Source: Arachis hypogaea (lineage: Eukaryota; Streptophyta; Magnoliopsida; Fabales; Fabaceae). Taken from it: a DNA stretch of 64,000 nt. The translations under genes and the position numbers were made by a program. Of the stretch, positions 10,405 to 20,554 are shown one piece after another (within the stretch, counting starts at the first letter, position 1; each line of letters starts with the position of its first letter). Location of the stretch: assembly GCF_003086295.3 (NCBI RefSeq), contig NC_092044.1, forward strand, positions 68,639,213 through 68,703,212, read 5' to 3'. The notes beneath the pieces were generated by a model that was given only the letters and a program-made list of their open reading frames with translations, ran no database searches and was not told where the DNA came from.

Positions 10405-11427
10405 ATGGCTCCAAAGGGAAAATAAACCACTCCAATAGGCAAGAAAGAGAATATTCCAAAACCACTTTGGAATCAAGGGAAGTTCTTAACCAAAGAACAT
10501 TCAGACCATTACTACAAAATAATGGGTCTAAGGTCAATGATCTCGGAAGTTAAATTCGATCTGAAAGAAGATGAATATCCAGAGATCCAGGAGCAAATTC
10601 GAAACAGGAGCTGGGAAATCCTAGCTAATCCTGAAACAAAGGTGGAAAGGAACATGGTTCAGGAATTCTACTCTAATCTGTGGCAAACAGACAGGCAGAG
10701 ATTAGCTGGAGCCGCCTTCTATGACTATCGAACTCTGGTCAGAGGAAAAATTGTTCACCTTCACCATGACAAAATCAGGGAGGTCTTTAAGCTACCTCAG
10801 CTGAAAGTTGACCCAGACTCCTTTAATAGGAGAATAATGAGAACAAATAAGGGCTTGGACGAAATTCTAGAGGACATATGCCTCCCTGGAACCAAGTGGA
10901 CAACCAGCACAAAGGGTATCCCAAATTAACTCAAGAGAGAAGATCTCAAACCAATTGTCAGAGGCTGGCAGGACTTTATTGGGCGTTCTATACTGCCCAC
11001 TAGCAACCGCTCTGAAGTCACCATCAAAAGAGTAGTAATGATCCATTGCATTATGTTGGGAAAAGAAGTGGAAGTTCATTAGCTGATTTCTTGTGAACTT
11101 TACATAATTGCAAACAAGAACTCCAAAGATGCCAAATTGGCTTATCCAAGCTTAATCTCTATGCTATTGAAAGATGCTGGGGTGAAGATGGGAGTAACTG
11201 AGTATATTTCAGTTGAGCGACCAATCACCAAAAAGTCAATGGAAAGACAACAAGTGCAGGACGACCCCATCAAGAGGAAAGCACAGGAGTTCCTCCCGAA
11301 AATCCCTCAAATTGAATACTGGGAGCGTCTTGAAGCATCTATTACCAAGTTGCAAGAAGCTATGGACCAACTAAAGGAAGAACCGAAAAGGAACAAGAAG
11401 AGCAAGAAGAGCAAAGGCGTGATCTAA
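10405..11427 (+). pseudogene. A1 third ORF (env-position plant retrotransposon protein), broken
   Basis: A single frame runs from ATG at 10405 to 11427 with in-frame stops at 10423, 10927 and about 11080. Conserved parts, shared with A2 29425-30386: 'HYYKIMGLRS', 'ERNMVQEFYSNLW', 'LVRGKIVHLHHDKIREVFKLP', 'LAYPSLISMLLKDAG', and a Lys/Glu-rich C-terminus. I recall similar sequences annotated as a putative plant transposon protein domain. It occupies the position of Athila env-like genes, but I see no signal peptide or membrane segment. The early stop, MAPKGK then TAA, is identical in A2, so it predates both copies. The function is unknown. Confidence 0.7.
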
Positions 11428-12483
11428 AGGAACTGAAGCGTCAGAAGCTATCTCTTGAAGGGCCAAGCACCCCACAGACTAGAGGAACATCCACTTCCCA
11501 AAATAAAGGTTGTTGAGTCCTAATCTTAGCCTTAACTCTGTGATAATTGTTCTTATTAGGAATTTAACTTAGAAGATATATAGGAGTAGTAGTAATTAGT
11601 ATCTCAATTTTGATATTATCTCTAATTACGCTATAATTTATTTTTTCTCATCATCATCAAACATGAATAAAATAGTAGATTTTTAGAATAAAGAGGCAAT
11701 ATTCTTTCAAGTTTTTAATAAGGAAGATTTTAATTATTTAGATGTGGTGGAAATACTTTTTGTCTTCTGAATGAATGCCTGAACAGTGCATATTTTTTAT
11801 ATTGAATTTTATGAATGTTAAAATTATTGGCTCCTGAAAGAATGATGAACAAGAGAAATATTATTGTTGATCTGAAAAATCATGAAACTGATTCTTGAAG
11901 CAAGAAAAAGCAGCATTTAAAAAAAAGGATAGAGGATCCAAGGCTTTGAGCATTAATGGATAGGAGGGCCCAAGGAAATAAACCCAGGCCTAATTGGCTA
12001 AATCAAGCTGTCACTAACCATGTGCTTGTGGCATGCAGGTCCAAGTGAAATGCTTGAGACTGAGTGGTTAAAGTCATGATCCAAAGCAAGAGAGTGTGCT
12101 TAAGAACTCTGGACACCTCTAATTAGGGACTTTAGCAAAGCTAAGTCACAATCTGAAAAGGTTCACCCAGTTATTTGTCTGTGGCATTTATGTATCCGGT
12201 GGTAATACTGGAAAACAAAGTGCTTACGGCCACGGCCAAGACTCATAAAGTAGCTGTGTTCAAGAGTCAACATACTAAACTAGGAGAATCAATAATACTA
12301 TCTGAATTCTGAGTTCCTATGGATGCCAATCATTCTCAATTTCAAAGGATAAAGTGGGATGCCAAAGCTGTTCGGATGAAAAAAGCTACTAGTCCCGCTC
12401 ATCTAATTAGAATATGAGCTTCACTTAAAACTCTGAGATATCATTGCTTCTGGATTTCTTTTTATCCTATTTTATTTATCTAG
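11428..12483 (+). other. 3' untranslated region of A1
   Basis: About 1.05 kb without a credible ORF, between the third ORF and the PPT. From about 11930 it matches the tail of element D and, inverted, A2 28340-29400. Phrases such as 'gaggatccaaggctttgagc' and 'taatactggaaaacaaag' are shared. Confidence 0.65.
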
Positions 12484-12520
12484 TTGCTTGGGGACAAACA
12501 ACAATTTAAGTTTGGTGTTG
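12484..12520 (+). promoter_or_regulatory. GGGA-loop hairpin plus PPT region of A1
   Basis: TTGCTTG-GGGA-CAAACAA (one G-to-A change in the 3' arm) is followed by TTTAAGTTTGGTGTTG and then the LTR. Same module and spacing as D 481-517. Confidence 0.65.
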
Positions 12521-13883
12521 TGATGAGCGGATATTTTATACGCTTTTTGGGGGTAATTTCATGTAGTTTTTAGTATGTTTTAGTTAGTTTTTAGTATATT
12601 TTTATTAGTTTTTAAGCAAAATTCATATTTCTGGACTTTACTATGAGTTTGTGTATTTTTCTATGATTTCAAGTATTTTCTGGCTGAAATTGAGGGAGCT
12701 GAGCAAAAATCTGATTCAGGCTGAAAAAGGACTGCTGATGCTGTTGGATTCTGACCTCCCTGCACTCGGAATGGATTGTTTGGAGCTACAGAAATCCAAT
12801 TGGTGCGATCTCAATTGGATTGGAAAGTATACATCGAGGGCTTTCCAACAATATATAATAGTCCACACTTTGCTCGAAGATAAATAACGTAAACTGGCGT
12901 TTAACGCCAGTTCCATGTTGCATTCTGGCATTGAACGCCAGAAACAGGTTGCAAGTTGGAGTTGAACGCCAGAAACAGGTTACAACCTGACGTTTAACTC
13001 CAGAAACAGCCCAGGCACGTGAAAAGCTCAAGTCTAAGTCCAAGCACACACCAAGTGGGCCCCAGAAGTGGATTTATACACTATCTATCTTAGTTTACTC
13101 ATTTTCTGTAAACCTAGGTTACTAGTTTAGTATTTAAACAACTTTTAGAGAATTATCTTGGATCTCATGATATTTTTAGATCTGAATTTTGTACTCTTTG
13201 ACAGCATGAGTCTCTAAACTCCATTGTTGGGGGTGAGGAGCTCTGCTGTGTCTCGATGAATTAATGCAATTATTTCTGTTTTCCATTCAAACACGCTTGT
13301 TTCTATCTAAGATACTGATTCGTACTTAACCGTGATGAATGTGATGATCCGTGACACTCATCACCATTCTCAACCCATGAACGTGTGTCTGACAACCACC
13401 TCCGTTCTACATTAGATTGAATAATTATCTCTTGGATTCCTTAATCAGAGTCTTTGTAGTATAAGCTTGAATCCATTGGCAGCATCCTTGAGAATTCGGA
13501 AAGTCTAAACCTTGTATGTGGTATTCCGAGTAGGATTCAGGGATTGGATGACTATGACAAGTTTCAAACTCACGAGTGTTGGGCGTAGTGACAGACGCAA
13601 AAGGATCAATGGATACTATTCCGACATGATCGAGAACCGACAGATGATTAGCCGTGCGGTGACAGCGCATTTGGACCATTTTCATTGAGAGGACGGATGG
13701 TAGCCATTGACAACTGTGATCCACCAACACACAGCTTGCCATAGGAGAAACTGTGTGTGTGAAGAAGAAGACAGGGGAAAGCAGAGATTCAAAAGACAAA
13801 GCATCTCCAAAACTCCAACATATTCTCCATTATTGCGTAACAATTACTCATTTTACACTCTTTCACATTTTACAATTGAAATT
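12521..13883 (+). repeat. Truncated 3' LTR of A1
   Basis: It begins TGATGAGCGGATA like the A2 LTRs and follows them for about 1360 bp, but lacks the last ~150 bp including the end TGCACCA. Inside are the hairpin TTGGAAAG/CTTTCCAA (12820-12848) with ATATATAATAG, and then GGCGTTTAACGCC palindromes (12895-13010). At 13884-13887 it passes through AAAG into LTR B sequence. The reading frame at 13425-13799 is a shadow: it is LTR sequence also present, noncoding, in A2 and K. Confidence 0.85.
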
Positions 13884-15228
13884 AAAGAATCCAATTGATG
13901 CGATTCTAGTTGCGTTGGAAAGCTGACGTTCAGAGCTTTCCAACGATATATAATAGTCTATATTTGGCATGAAATTGGAGCACAAAGGATAGGCATCTTT
14001 AAAGCGCAAAAACACTTAGCAGCACACATGGAATGGCGCTCATTTCCAAAGTGAGCGCTACGGTTACTAAGGCAGCATTTTTGGGCATGTCAAATTGGAG
14101 GCAAGGTTCTTAGCTATTGGGCAGCGCTCAATAATTCAATGTAGCGCTCATTAAGAGAGTGCTAGTTGAGAAAATGTGCGCACGAGAGGAGCAAGCATGA
14201 GTAATGAACGCTACGCTCATTTTGAGAATGCAACGCTCTCCTGGAAGCGACAACTCTGGCTAAATTAATTCCAATTTAAGCGCATTGAAGCCCCAAAGCA
14301 AGCAAAGCCCAATTGACATCACTCAAGGGCATAAGAAACAATTAGAATAGGATTTTCATTTGAATTGTAATTTATTTTCAATTTTATTTTTATTTTCATT
14401 TTGTAAAGCCTATATAAAGGCATCAGTTTCATTTTAGAAGGGGGTGCTAGAGTCGGCTACAGTATTAATAAGCAGCAGTAGGAGTAGGAATAGGAGTAGA
14501 ATAGAAGGCTCTCTTGAAACACTTTTATTTTGCAGTTTTACATTTTAGTGTTGAATTTAATTTGGCTTATGCAATTTCAGTTTCTGATAATTCTCTTCTA
14601 CAAATTTCCCTTTTTGCATTTTCACAATTCAGTTTACATTGAGCTTGATTTTAATCTTATGTTCCCATTGCTTTGAATTTACTTTCATGCAATTTAAATC
14701 TTCTGCAGTTGTTCTAAGTTTTGTTTTACTATTTCATTTACTTTCCCAGCACCCAATTCCCTTTACATTTGCTGCAATTTACATTTCTTGCTCTTTAAGT
14801 TTTGCTAATTTACCTTCTGCACTTTATACCCTCTACAATTTACATTCTGTCAATACAATTTCACCCAATTCACCACTGTTATCTTAACTAAACTGATCAC
14901 CTCACTAAAGTTGCTTGATCCATCAATCCCTGTGGGATCAACCTCACTTCTGTGAGTTATTACTACTTGATGCGACCCGGGACACTTGCCGGTGAGTTTG
15001 TGTGGAATCGTTTTTCCCTCATCAACCACCCCTTGAACCTCATAACCGATAACATGCATACCTCACTACAATTCTTTTGAAAGACGATCCGAGATCTAAT
15101 ACTCTCAGTATTTTCATTGTTTTGCATTTGTGACAAACAAATTAAACTTTGATTGAGGATTATTTTTCAGTTTGGAACTATACTTGCAACGAAGTGATTC
15201 CTCTTATTGAGAAGAAATTCTAGACCGA
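13884..15228 (+). repeat. Second copy of the solo-LTR-B/H-LTR segment (duplication)
   Basis: This 1.34-kb segment repeats 3496-4840, including the very same solo-LTR-B/H junction and TSD (LTR B end at 15024, accac at 15025-15029). So it is a duplication of the same locus, not an independent insertion. The copies differ at many scattered bases, so the event is old. It contains the clearest example of the hairpin module, TTGGAAAGCT/AGCTTTCCAA with a 9-nt loop (13915-13943), and a TATA box at 14411-14419. Confidence 0.85.
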
Positions 15229-15244
15229 CGATAACCTTCTTTCA
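15025..15244 (+). repeat. Host element H, end of 5' LTR
   Basis: H's U5 end, finishing CTTCTTTCA at 15244 directly before the primer binding site. It shares 'ctatacttgcaacga' and 'aattctagaccgacg' with 4635-4840. Confidence 0.75.
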
Positions 15245-15250
15245 AGTTTT

Positions 15251-15267
15251 TGGTGCCGTTGCCCGGA
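15251..15267 (+). promoter_or_regulatory. Primer binding site of H (tRNA-Asp type)
   Basis: TGGTGCCGTTGCCCGGA is the complement of the tRNA-Asp 3' end with two changes from TGGCGCCGTTGCCGGGG. It lies 7 bp after the LTR end. The intact version is at 56323-56339 in F. Confidence 0.75.
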
Positions 15268-15416
15268 AATTGCAATGTGTGCTTGTTATTGGTTATTTTA
15301 CAAATGTTAATATTGTGAATAGTTTGCTCTTTGTCTATTTGCTTGTTTGAGTTAGTTGTTAGGATTTTGTTTTTCTTGTTTCTTATTAGTTTTTGTTTTT
15401 ATTTTCTCTTGAGACT

Positions 15417-16496
15417 ATAAATTCTCATTCTTTTGGCTATGAGTGTGGTTCAAAGTATGTTGTAGAAAATGGAAGCTTTAATGGAGGTTTGCATCAAGGG
15501 GTTGGAAATCAAAGGTGGGAGGAGCCTCAAGTATATGGATACTCTTTTTGGCATCAACATCCTCTAGTTTCTTATAGGTATAATCCAACTCCTAATGCAT
15601 ACCAATCTAGTGGATGTAGTGAACCTCATTGTGGTTGGCAACCACAATCACCATATGCATGACCCCTTCCCTCAACATAGCCCTCAACCACCATACTTAC
15701 AAGCCCCATATTACCATTCACCTCAATATGATCCTAACCCATATCCACCATACCAATAATCATATGAGCCATATTTAGAGCCACCACCATTCCAACACCA
15801 ATACCCCCAAGAACCACCATCTCCATATATACAACCTCAAGACTCTCACCAATACGAACCATCTTCCAACTATGACACTTCCCTGCCAAACAACAAATCC
15901 TCTTTCTCACCATCGCCTTCAGTGAATAAAGCTTTCCAACTCTTCATGCAAGGACAAAAAAATCTTTATTCTCGCTTTCAAAAGCAAGAAGAGGAGGATC
16001 AAAAGGAGCTAGAGAAGTTAGGAACTATGGTGGCTACCATGACTGAAGCGGTTACCTAAACTCGTGCAATCAAGACACTCCCATTGATAAATGCGGAGGA
16101 TTAACCAAAGAGTGTAGGGAGGAGAAAAACTTAGAGCTTCAAGAAGAAGAGAATGAGTTGAAACAAGAATTGCAACAAGAGGAGGAAGTTAAGATGATCG
16201 AACCGGAAGAAGTGGCTGAAAATTTAGGGGATGTTGAATGCAAAAAGGAATCTAAGGTTGTAGAGCCTTCATTCATGGAGTTTGAAATTGATGTTGAGGA
16301 GGCTAGTGCACAACCTCCAAGGCATATTTTGAAAGAAGAATTGGAAGAAATGTGGCAAGCAACCAATCCACCTATTTATGATGATTCTGGATCAACATAT
16401 GATCCTTTCGAGCTTGATGAATCCTTCCCCATTGAAGTTGAAGTTGAGGTAGATTTCACTCAACCTCCAAGATATGACTCAAGTGATGGGGAAGAG
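15417..16496 (+). pseudogene. H main ORF, part 1 (Pro/Tyr/acid-rich protein), broken
   Basis: Homologous to F's ORF at 56613. The start codon has decayed to ATA (15417-15419) where F has ATG. It reads NSHSFGYECG.., then NQRWEEP, then a Pro/Tyr-rich stretch, with a TGA at 15660. After decay in the middle, an acidic segment at 16158-16496 (repeated Glu/Val/Asp, then PPRHILKEELEEM and PPRYDSSD) remains open. The ORF is cut at 16497 by solo LTR C1. I do not recognise a known domain; there is no polymerase. Its function is unknown, perhaps a gag-like or packaging protein. Confidence 0.65.
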
Positions 16497-17919
16497 TGAT
16501 AAATCCCGTTTTTAGGGTTTATCTTGTATTGAATTTAGAGTATTTTATTAACATTTTCTCACATTTATTCAAGAACATAGCATAATTTCATGATTGTATC
16601 TTGATTTGTGCTTAAATGTGTAAACATGCTTTTGAACCCTTGATTTGATAGTTTTAATCTTCCTTTGATTCCACTAGATGCCTTGATGTGTTTGCTAAGT
16701 GATTTCAGATTGAAAAGAGCCAGGAATGGATCAAAGGAGTGAAGAGAAAGCATGCAAAGTGGACAAATCATGAAAAACCAAAGATTTGGGATACGTTCAT
16801 GGACGCCCATGCGCACTACACGCATACACGGAGATCGCAAGAACTCTATGGACGCGTACGCGTGCTGTACGCGTACGCGTCGATGCTGGCACGTGATTTT
16901 TAAGTGAATTCGTGCCCAAGGAATTCACAAAAGCTGTGGGGCCTAGTTTGGAACCAACTTTGGTGCCAAAATGCTCAAAAGGACCAAGGATTGAAAGGGA
17001 ATGAACCAATTTTACACATTACACAAACAACACATTTTAGATCTAGTTTGAGAGTTAGTTTTTTAGAGAGAGAAGCTCTCCTTTCTCTCTATAATTAGGA
17101 TTAGGTTTAGGTTAGAATTTCTTAGATCTAGGTTTTAATCTTTGCTTTCATCTACTTCTACATTTCAATTCTATGTTTCTACATCTTGTTCTTCGATTCT
17201 CTTGTTGCAATTCCTCTATTTTGTTTCTACATTTTGTAAGTTGATCTACTCTTGTTCTTCTTATTTTCTTTTAATGCAATTTGGGGTAATTCATGTTTGT
17301 TAGAATCCATTCTTATTGTCAATTTACCATGCTTTCCCTTTATGCCTCCCAAGTGTTTGATAAAATGCTTGGAAGGATGTTAGAGTAGAATTTTATGTTC
17401 TTGGCTTGAGATGGTAATTTAGGAACTCTTGAGTTACTAATGCCCAAGTGATTGATGATTGGTAGCCAATGACTCTAGCTTTCATTAATTCAATTAGCGA
17501 ATTGTTAGGACCTATGGACTTGGATTGATATAGCTCATTTGGCTCTCCTTTTTCTAGTTGGAGGATGACTTAATGGGATTGATCCTTGCAATTATCATGA
17601 TATGATTAGTGATATGGATAGAGATCCTTAACCACCAAACCTTACCAAAACCATTTTATCATTAGATTTCCATTATAATTTACTTTCCTTAATTCTCATC
17701 CAAAACCCCAAAATATACAACTCATAACCAATAACAAGAACACTACCCTACAATTCCTTTGAGAAGATGACCCGAGGTTCAAATACTTTGGTTATTAACT
17801 TTAGGGGTTTGTTACTTGTGACAACCAAATGTTTGTATGAAAGGATTTTTTGTTGGTTTAGAAACTATACTTGCAACGAAATTAGTAAAATTCTATACCA
17901 CACAAAAGTTCGATCAACA
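16497..17919 (+). repeat. Solo LTR C1 (inserted in H ORF)
   Basis: This 1423-bp LTR starts TGATAAATCCCG and ends GATCAACA, with a perfect 5-bp TSD AAGAG (16492-16496 and 17920-17924). The start forms GATAAATCC/GGGTTTATC with an 8-nt loop. Inside are an ACGCGTACGCGT palindrome cluster (about 16850-16895), a GA-rich hairpin (about 17070-17097) and the U5 phrase GACCCGAGGTT. No internal region, so it is a solo LTR. Related to C2 at 24980. Confidence 0.9.
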
Positions 17920-17924
17920 AAGAG

Positions 17925-18135
17925 CTATAGGACATTGGTGAAGAAGCTTGTGAACATGCGGAAGATGGCAAGAGGTAGAGCTTGAAGCATCTTGTCAACT
18001 GGTAGAAGCCCTTCAAAGAGGACGGACGGGAATAGAAATTGCTTTATCAAGACCGTTGGAAGCATCTCTCCCTAAGCCACCATCATCCATTACATCATTC
18101 AATTGGGTAAAATTCTTGTCATTAGGCTTTATTAT
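17925..18135 (+). pseudogene. H main ORF, part 2
   Basis: This continues the H ORF after C1. 'gagcttgaagcatc..' and 'ttcaattgggtaaaattctt' correspond to F's region around 57980-58065 ('..FKWVKFLSL'). It is cut at 18135 by element I, whose TSD ATTAT occupies 18131-18135 and 39961-39965. Confidence 0.65.
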
Positions 18136-19808
18136 TGATGGTGTTGTAGACGTTGATTAGGAATTTTCCTCGAAATTGGAATCATTTCGTTAGTAGCATA
18201 GTTCCCAACCAACGAACAACTCCAAATCAAAGTTTGGAAGGACAAAGGGTGTCACAATTCAAAACAAATATATAAACTGGGAGTTTGAATTCCCGGGTTG
18301 TCTCCAAAGGACCCAGTGACCAATGAGTGCGCAATTTCAGTTGTGAAGGCAACAAGATTTTCAATGAAGATATAGACAATTAAAGGAATAAAAGAACTCT
18401 CAAAATTGCAAGTAATGAAATAATAAAGGAATTAAAGAACTAACTATGTAATATAAACAAGTACGCAATGAAAGCGATTGATGTATGTATGTGTGTGTGT
18501 GATTCAAAGCATAAATGGAATCTTGGCTTGGGATGAGCTAAGGGTCCTTTCCTTGTTAAAACCACAACTATGACAATTGTAATGGACTAATCTCACTTAG
18601 TTAACTTTCACATTGGAGAGTAAGTTAAATGAGCATAGTTGTTCTTAATCCACAAATCCTAACTCACTTGCTAATTATCTTAGCAACAAATTAGCGTTAG
18701 TGGAAACAAGAACAATTAACAATCCAAGAATTATCACTAAATGTTGGACATTCCAACTCTAGAAACCCAATTGCTCATTTTCTCCAAGCTAAGAGGTGGA
18801 AATTTAGCCCATAATCAAAATTAAAATTTCCACAAACACTTGGTTGGCATAAACACTAAACATGGGAAAATTGAGAAAACGCTTGAAACCATGAGCAACA
18901 AATAATTAAAATCAACAATACCAACTCAAACAAGCATATAATAATCATCAATAATCAAAATCATCAACAAGAAATAAAAATTGCAAAAAGTATATATATT
19001 AACACTATGACTTTAATTACAAGAAAGAGTATCAAAATTTTAACTATAAAGAGTAGCAATTAAGAAATACTTACAATGGAGGCTAGCGAAATCCAAAATA
19101 AAAAATGAAAATGGCACTTGAAATGTAAAACCCTAATATAAACCCTAATGGTGTTGAGAGAAAACTTAGAGAAAATCTAAACTAAATCCTCCTACTACTA
19201 TTTTATATACTACCCTAATGATATGCTCTAATTCTATCATGTTTGCCCCCTCCAATATGAGCTTTCAGCTTCAGAATTGGGCTTCCAAGCCCCTCAAAAT
19301 GTGAATCACGTGCATTTTTAATGAAGGCATGTGCGGGCACTTGTGTGTACGCACAAACGTGTGTGCATGCATACTTCGACGAAATTCCAGGTTGTGCGTA
19401 AAGAGGCTATGCGCACACACACCTTTAAATTCTTTGGGTGCTCATGCGACGCACAAGATACTGTGCGCTTGCACACTTGGCCTGTTTTGCTACATGTGCG
19501 CACGCACACATCCTGAAGCTCTTCTCCTTTGTTTCTTCATGCTTCCTCCTCCTTGCATGCACCTCTTCCATTCTCACCAAGCCATTCCTACCGTATACAT
19601 CTGAAATCACTCACAACAACATCAAGGTATAAAATGGAAGGCAAATGGAATAAAATAGGACAAATTAGGCACAAAAGAGCGTGTTTTCATAATCAAGCAT
19701 AATTTAGGAGGAAAGCTCAAAAGCATGCTATTTGATGGAATAAGTGTATGTTTATATGTTGAAATCCACTCAATTCTACAAAAAATATCGTAAAATATGG
19801 ACTCATCA
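18136..19808 (-). repeat. 3' LTR of element I
   Basis: 1673 bp. In its own direction it starts TGATGAGTCCATATTTTACG (at 19808) and ends at 18136, matching 23805 onward. It contains GTGTGCGCACACAC-type alternating purine-pyrimidine inverted repeats (19325-19510), a (TGTA/TG)n run near 18485-18500, and a TATA-like GTATATAAAATAG (about 19200). It preserves the uninterrupted sequence into which A2 and C2 inserted in the other LTR (compare 19730 with 26769, and 19350 with 24975). Confidence 0.88.
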
Positions 19809-19846
19809 ATTCCCCCGTATTTAAACACTAGCATGTCCTCATGCTA
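19809..19846 (-). promoter_or_regulatory. PPT and AGGA-loop hairpin of element I
   Basis: On the minus strand: TAGCATG-AGGA-CATGCTA (19846 to 19829), then TTTAAATACGGGGGAAT and the LTR start. The stem differs from the A/D/E version but keeps full pairing and the AGGA loop. Confidence 0.7.
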
Positions 19847-20554
19847 TTCACAATCAAAGGAGATGGATGACAGGAAAACAATTTATTTAGTGGACTACCT
19901 ATATGCATGCAACTAACCTACTAATATCTATTCTACTGAAAGTTGGTAGAAACAAACCATGAAATTCTAATCAATCCCAAGAAAGCCTTAGGGCCATGGC
20001 AAAGAGTCAATGCACTGTGATTAATGCCCAAAAGAATTAAATTGAGATTTTCCAAAACTATAAATACACAACTTGCAAGAAGATAAAATCTAAGAAACAA
20101 GAACATAGAATTGAACAATCGAACCCCTCACCGGATGTGTATTCACTCTATTTGCTTAGTGTTTAGGGCTTAATTACTCAATTCTCCTTTAATCATGTTT
20201 TTCAAAGATTTGCAAGTCATCTAAGAATCAACTAATATTTGATGCATGAAAACAAATATCATGAGGTATTTGGAGGGTTGTAATGGGATTAGGGTCAAGG
20301 TAAGATTAATATGGTTAAGTGGACTTAGTGAATTAGATCTTTAATTAGCATATGTGTCCACCTAATCCTATATCATCCGATATACATATAACAAAACAAC
20401 CTAACCACCCTTTATCTCCCAATTCCTATTTACTCTGCATTTTCTTTTCCAAAACACAAACATATACATCCTTTATTACTTTTTTATTTCATATGCTACT
20501 ATGCACAAAATTTGAATTGATATTTTTTTCAAAATCAAAGTTTTCTTGTTTTTG
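19847..20554 (-). other. 3' untranslated region of element I
   Basis: About 700 bp without a credible ORF. On the minus strand it shares phrases with F's 3' UTR (about 60990-61440): 'taccttgaccctaa.cccattacaaccctc' type wording and a Thr-poor T-rich tail, then the AGGA hairpin. This ties I and F to the same group. Confidence 0.65.

Larger units (their letters stand above)
4841..13883 (+). mobile_element. Element A1, Athila-type Ty3/gypsy retrotransposon, truncated at both ends
   Basis: This plus-strand element lacks its 5' LTR, PBS and most of gag, and lacks the last ~150 bp of its 3' LTR. In order: gag remnant, protease-RT-RNase H-integrase, a conserved downstream box, a palindrome array, a pyrimidine-rich spacer, a third ORF, 3' UTR, PPT and partial 3' LTR. 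It is the same family as A2 (26774-39872), from which the missing parts are inferred. There is no TSD. Instead it lies between two copies of a 1.34-kb H/B segment (3496-4840 and 13884-15228), and the right junction shows a 4-bp AAAG microhomology. It therefore arrived or was cut by recombination, not by clean insertion. Confidence 0.85.

Noticed and set aside
13425..13799. 124-aa minus-strand ORF
   Set aside because: Lies wholly in the A-family LTR, whose other copies (A2, K) do not keep the frame.
15361..15420. ORF start at 15393 for the H protein
   Set aside because: Comparison with F puts the start at 15417, now ATA; the upstream in-frame ATG is chance.
19318..19632. Cluster of ORFs on both strands (Cys/His/Thr-rich)
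   Set aside because: Translations of GTGTGCGCAC repeats within LTR I; no conserved protein.
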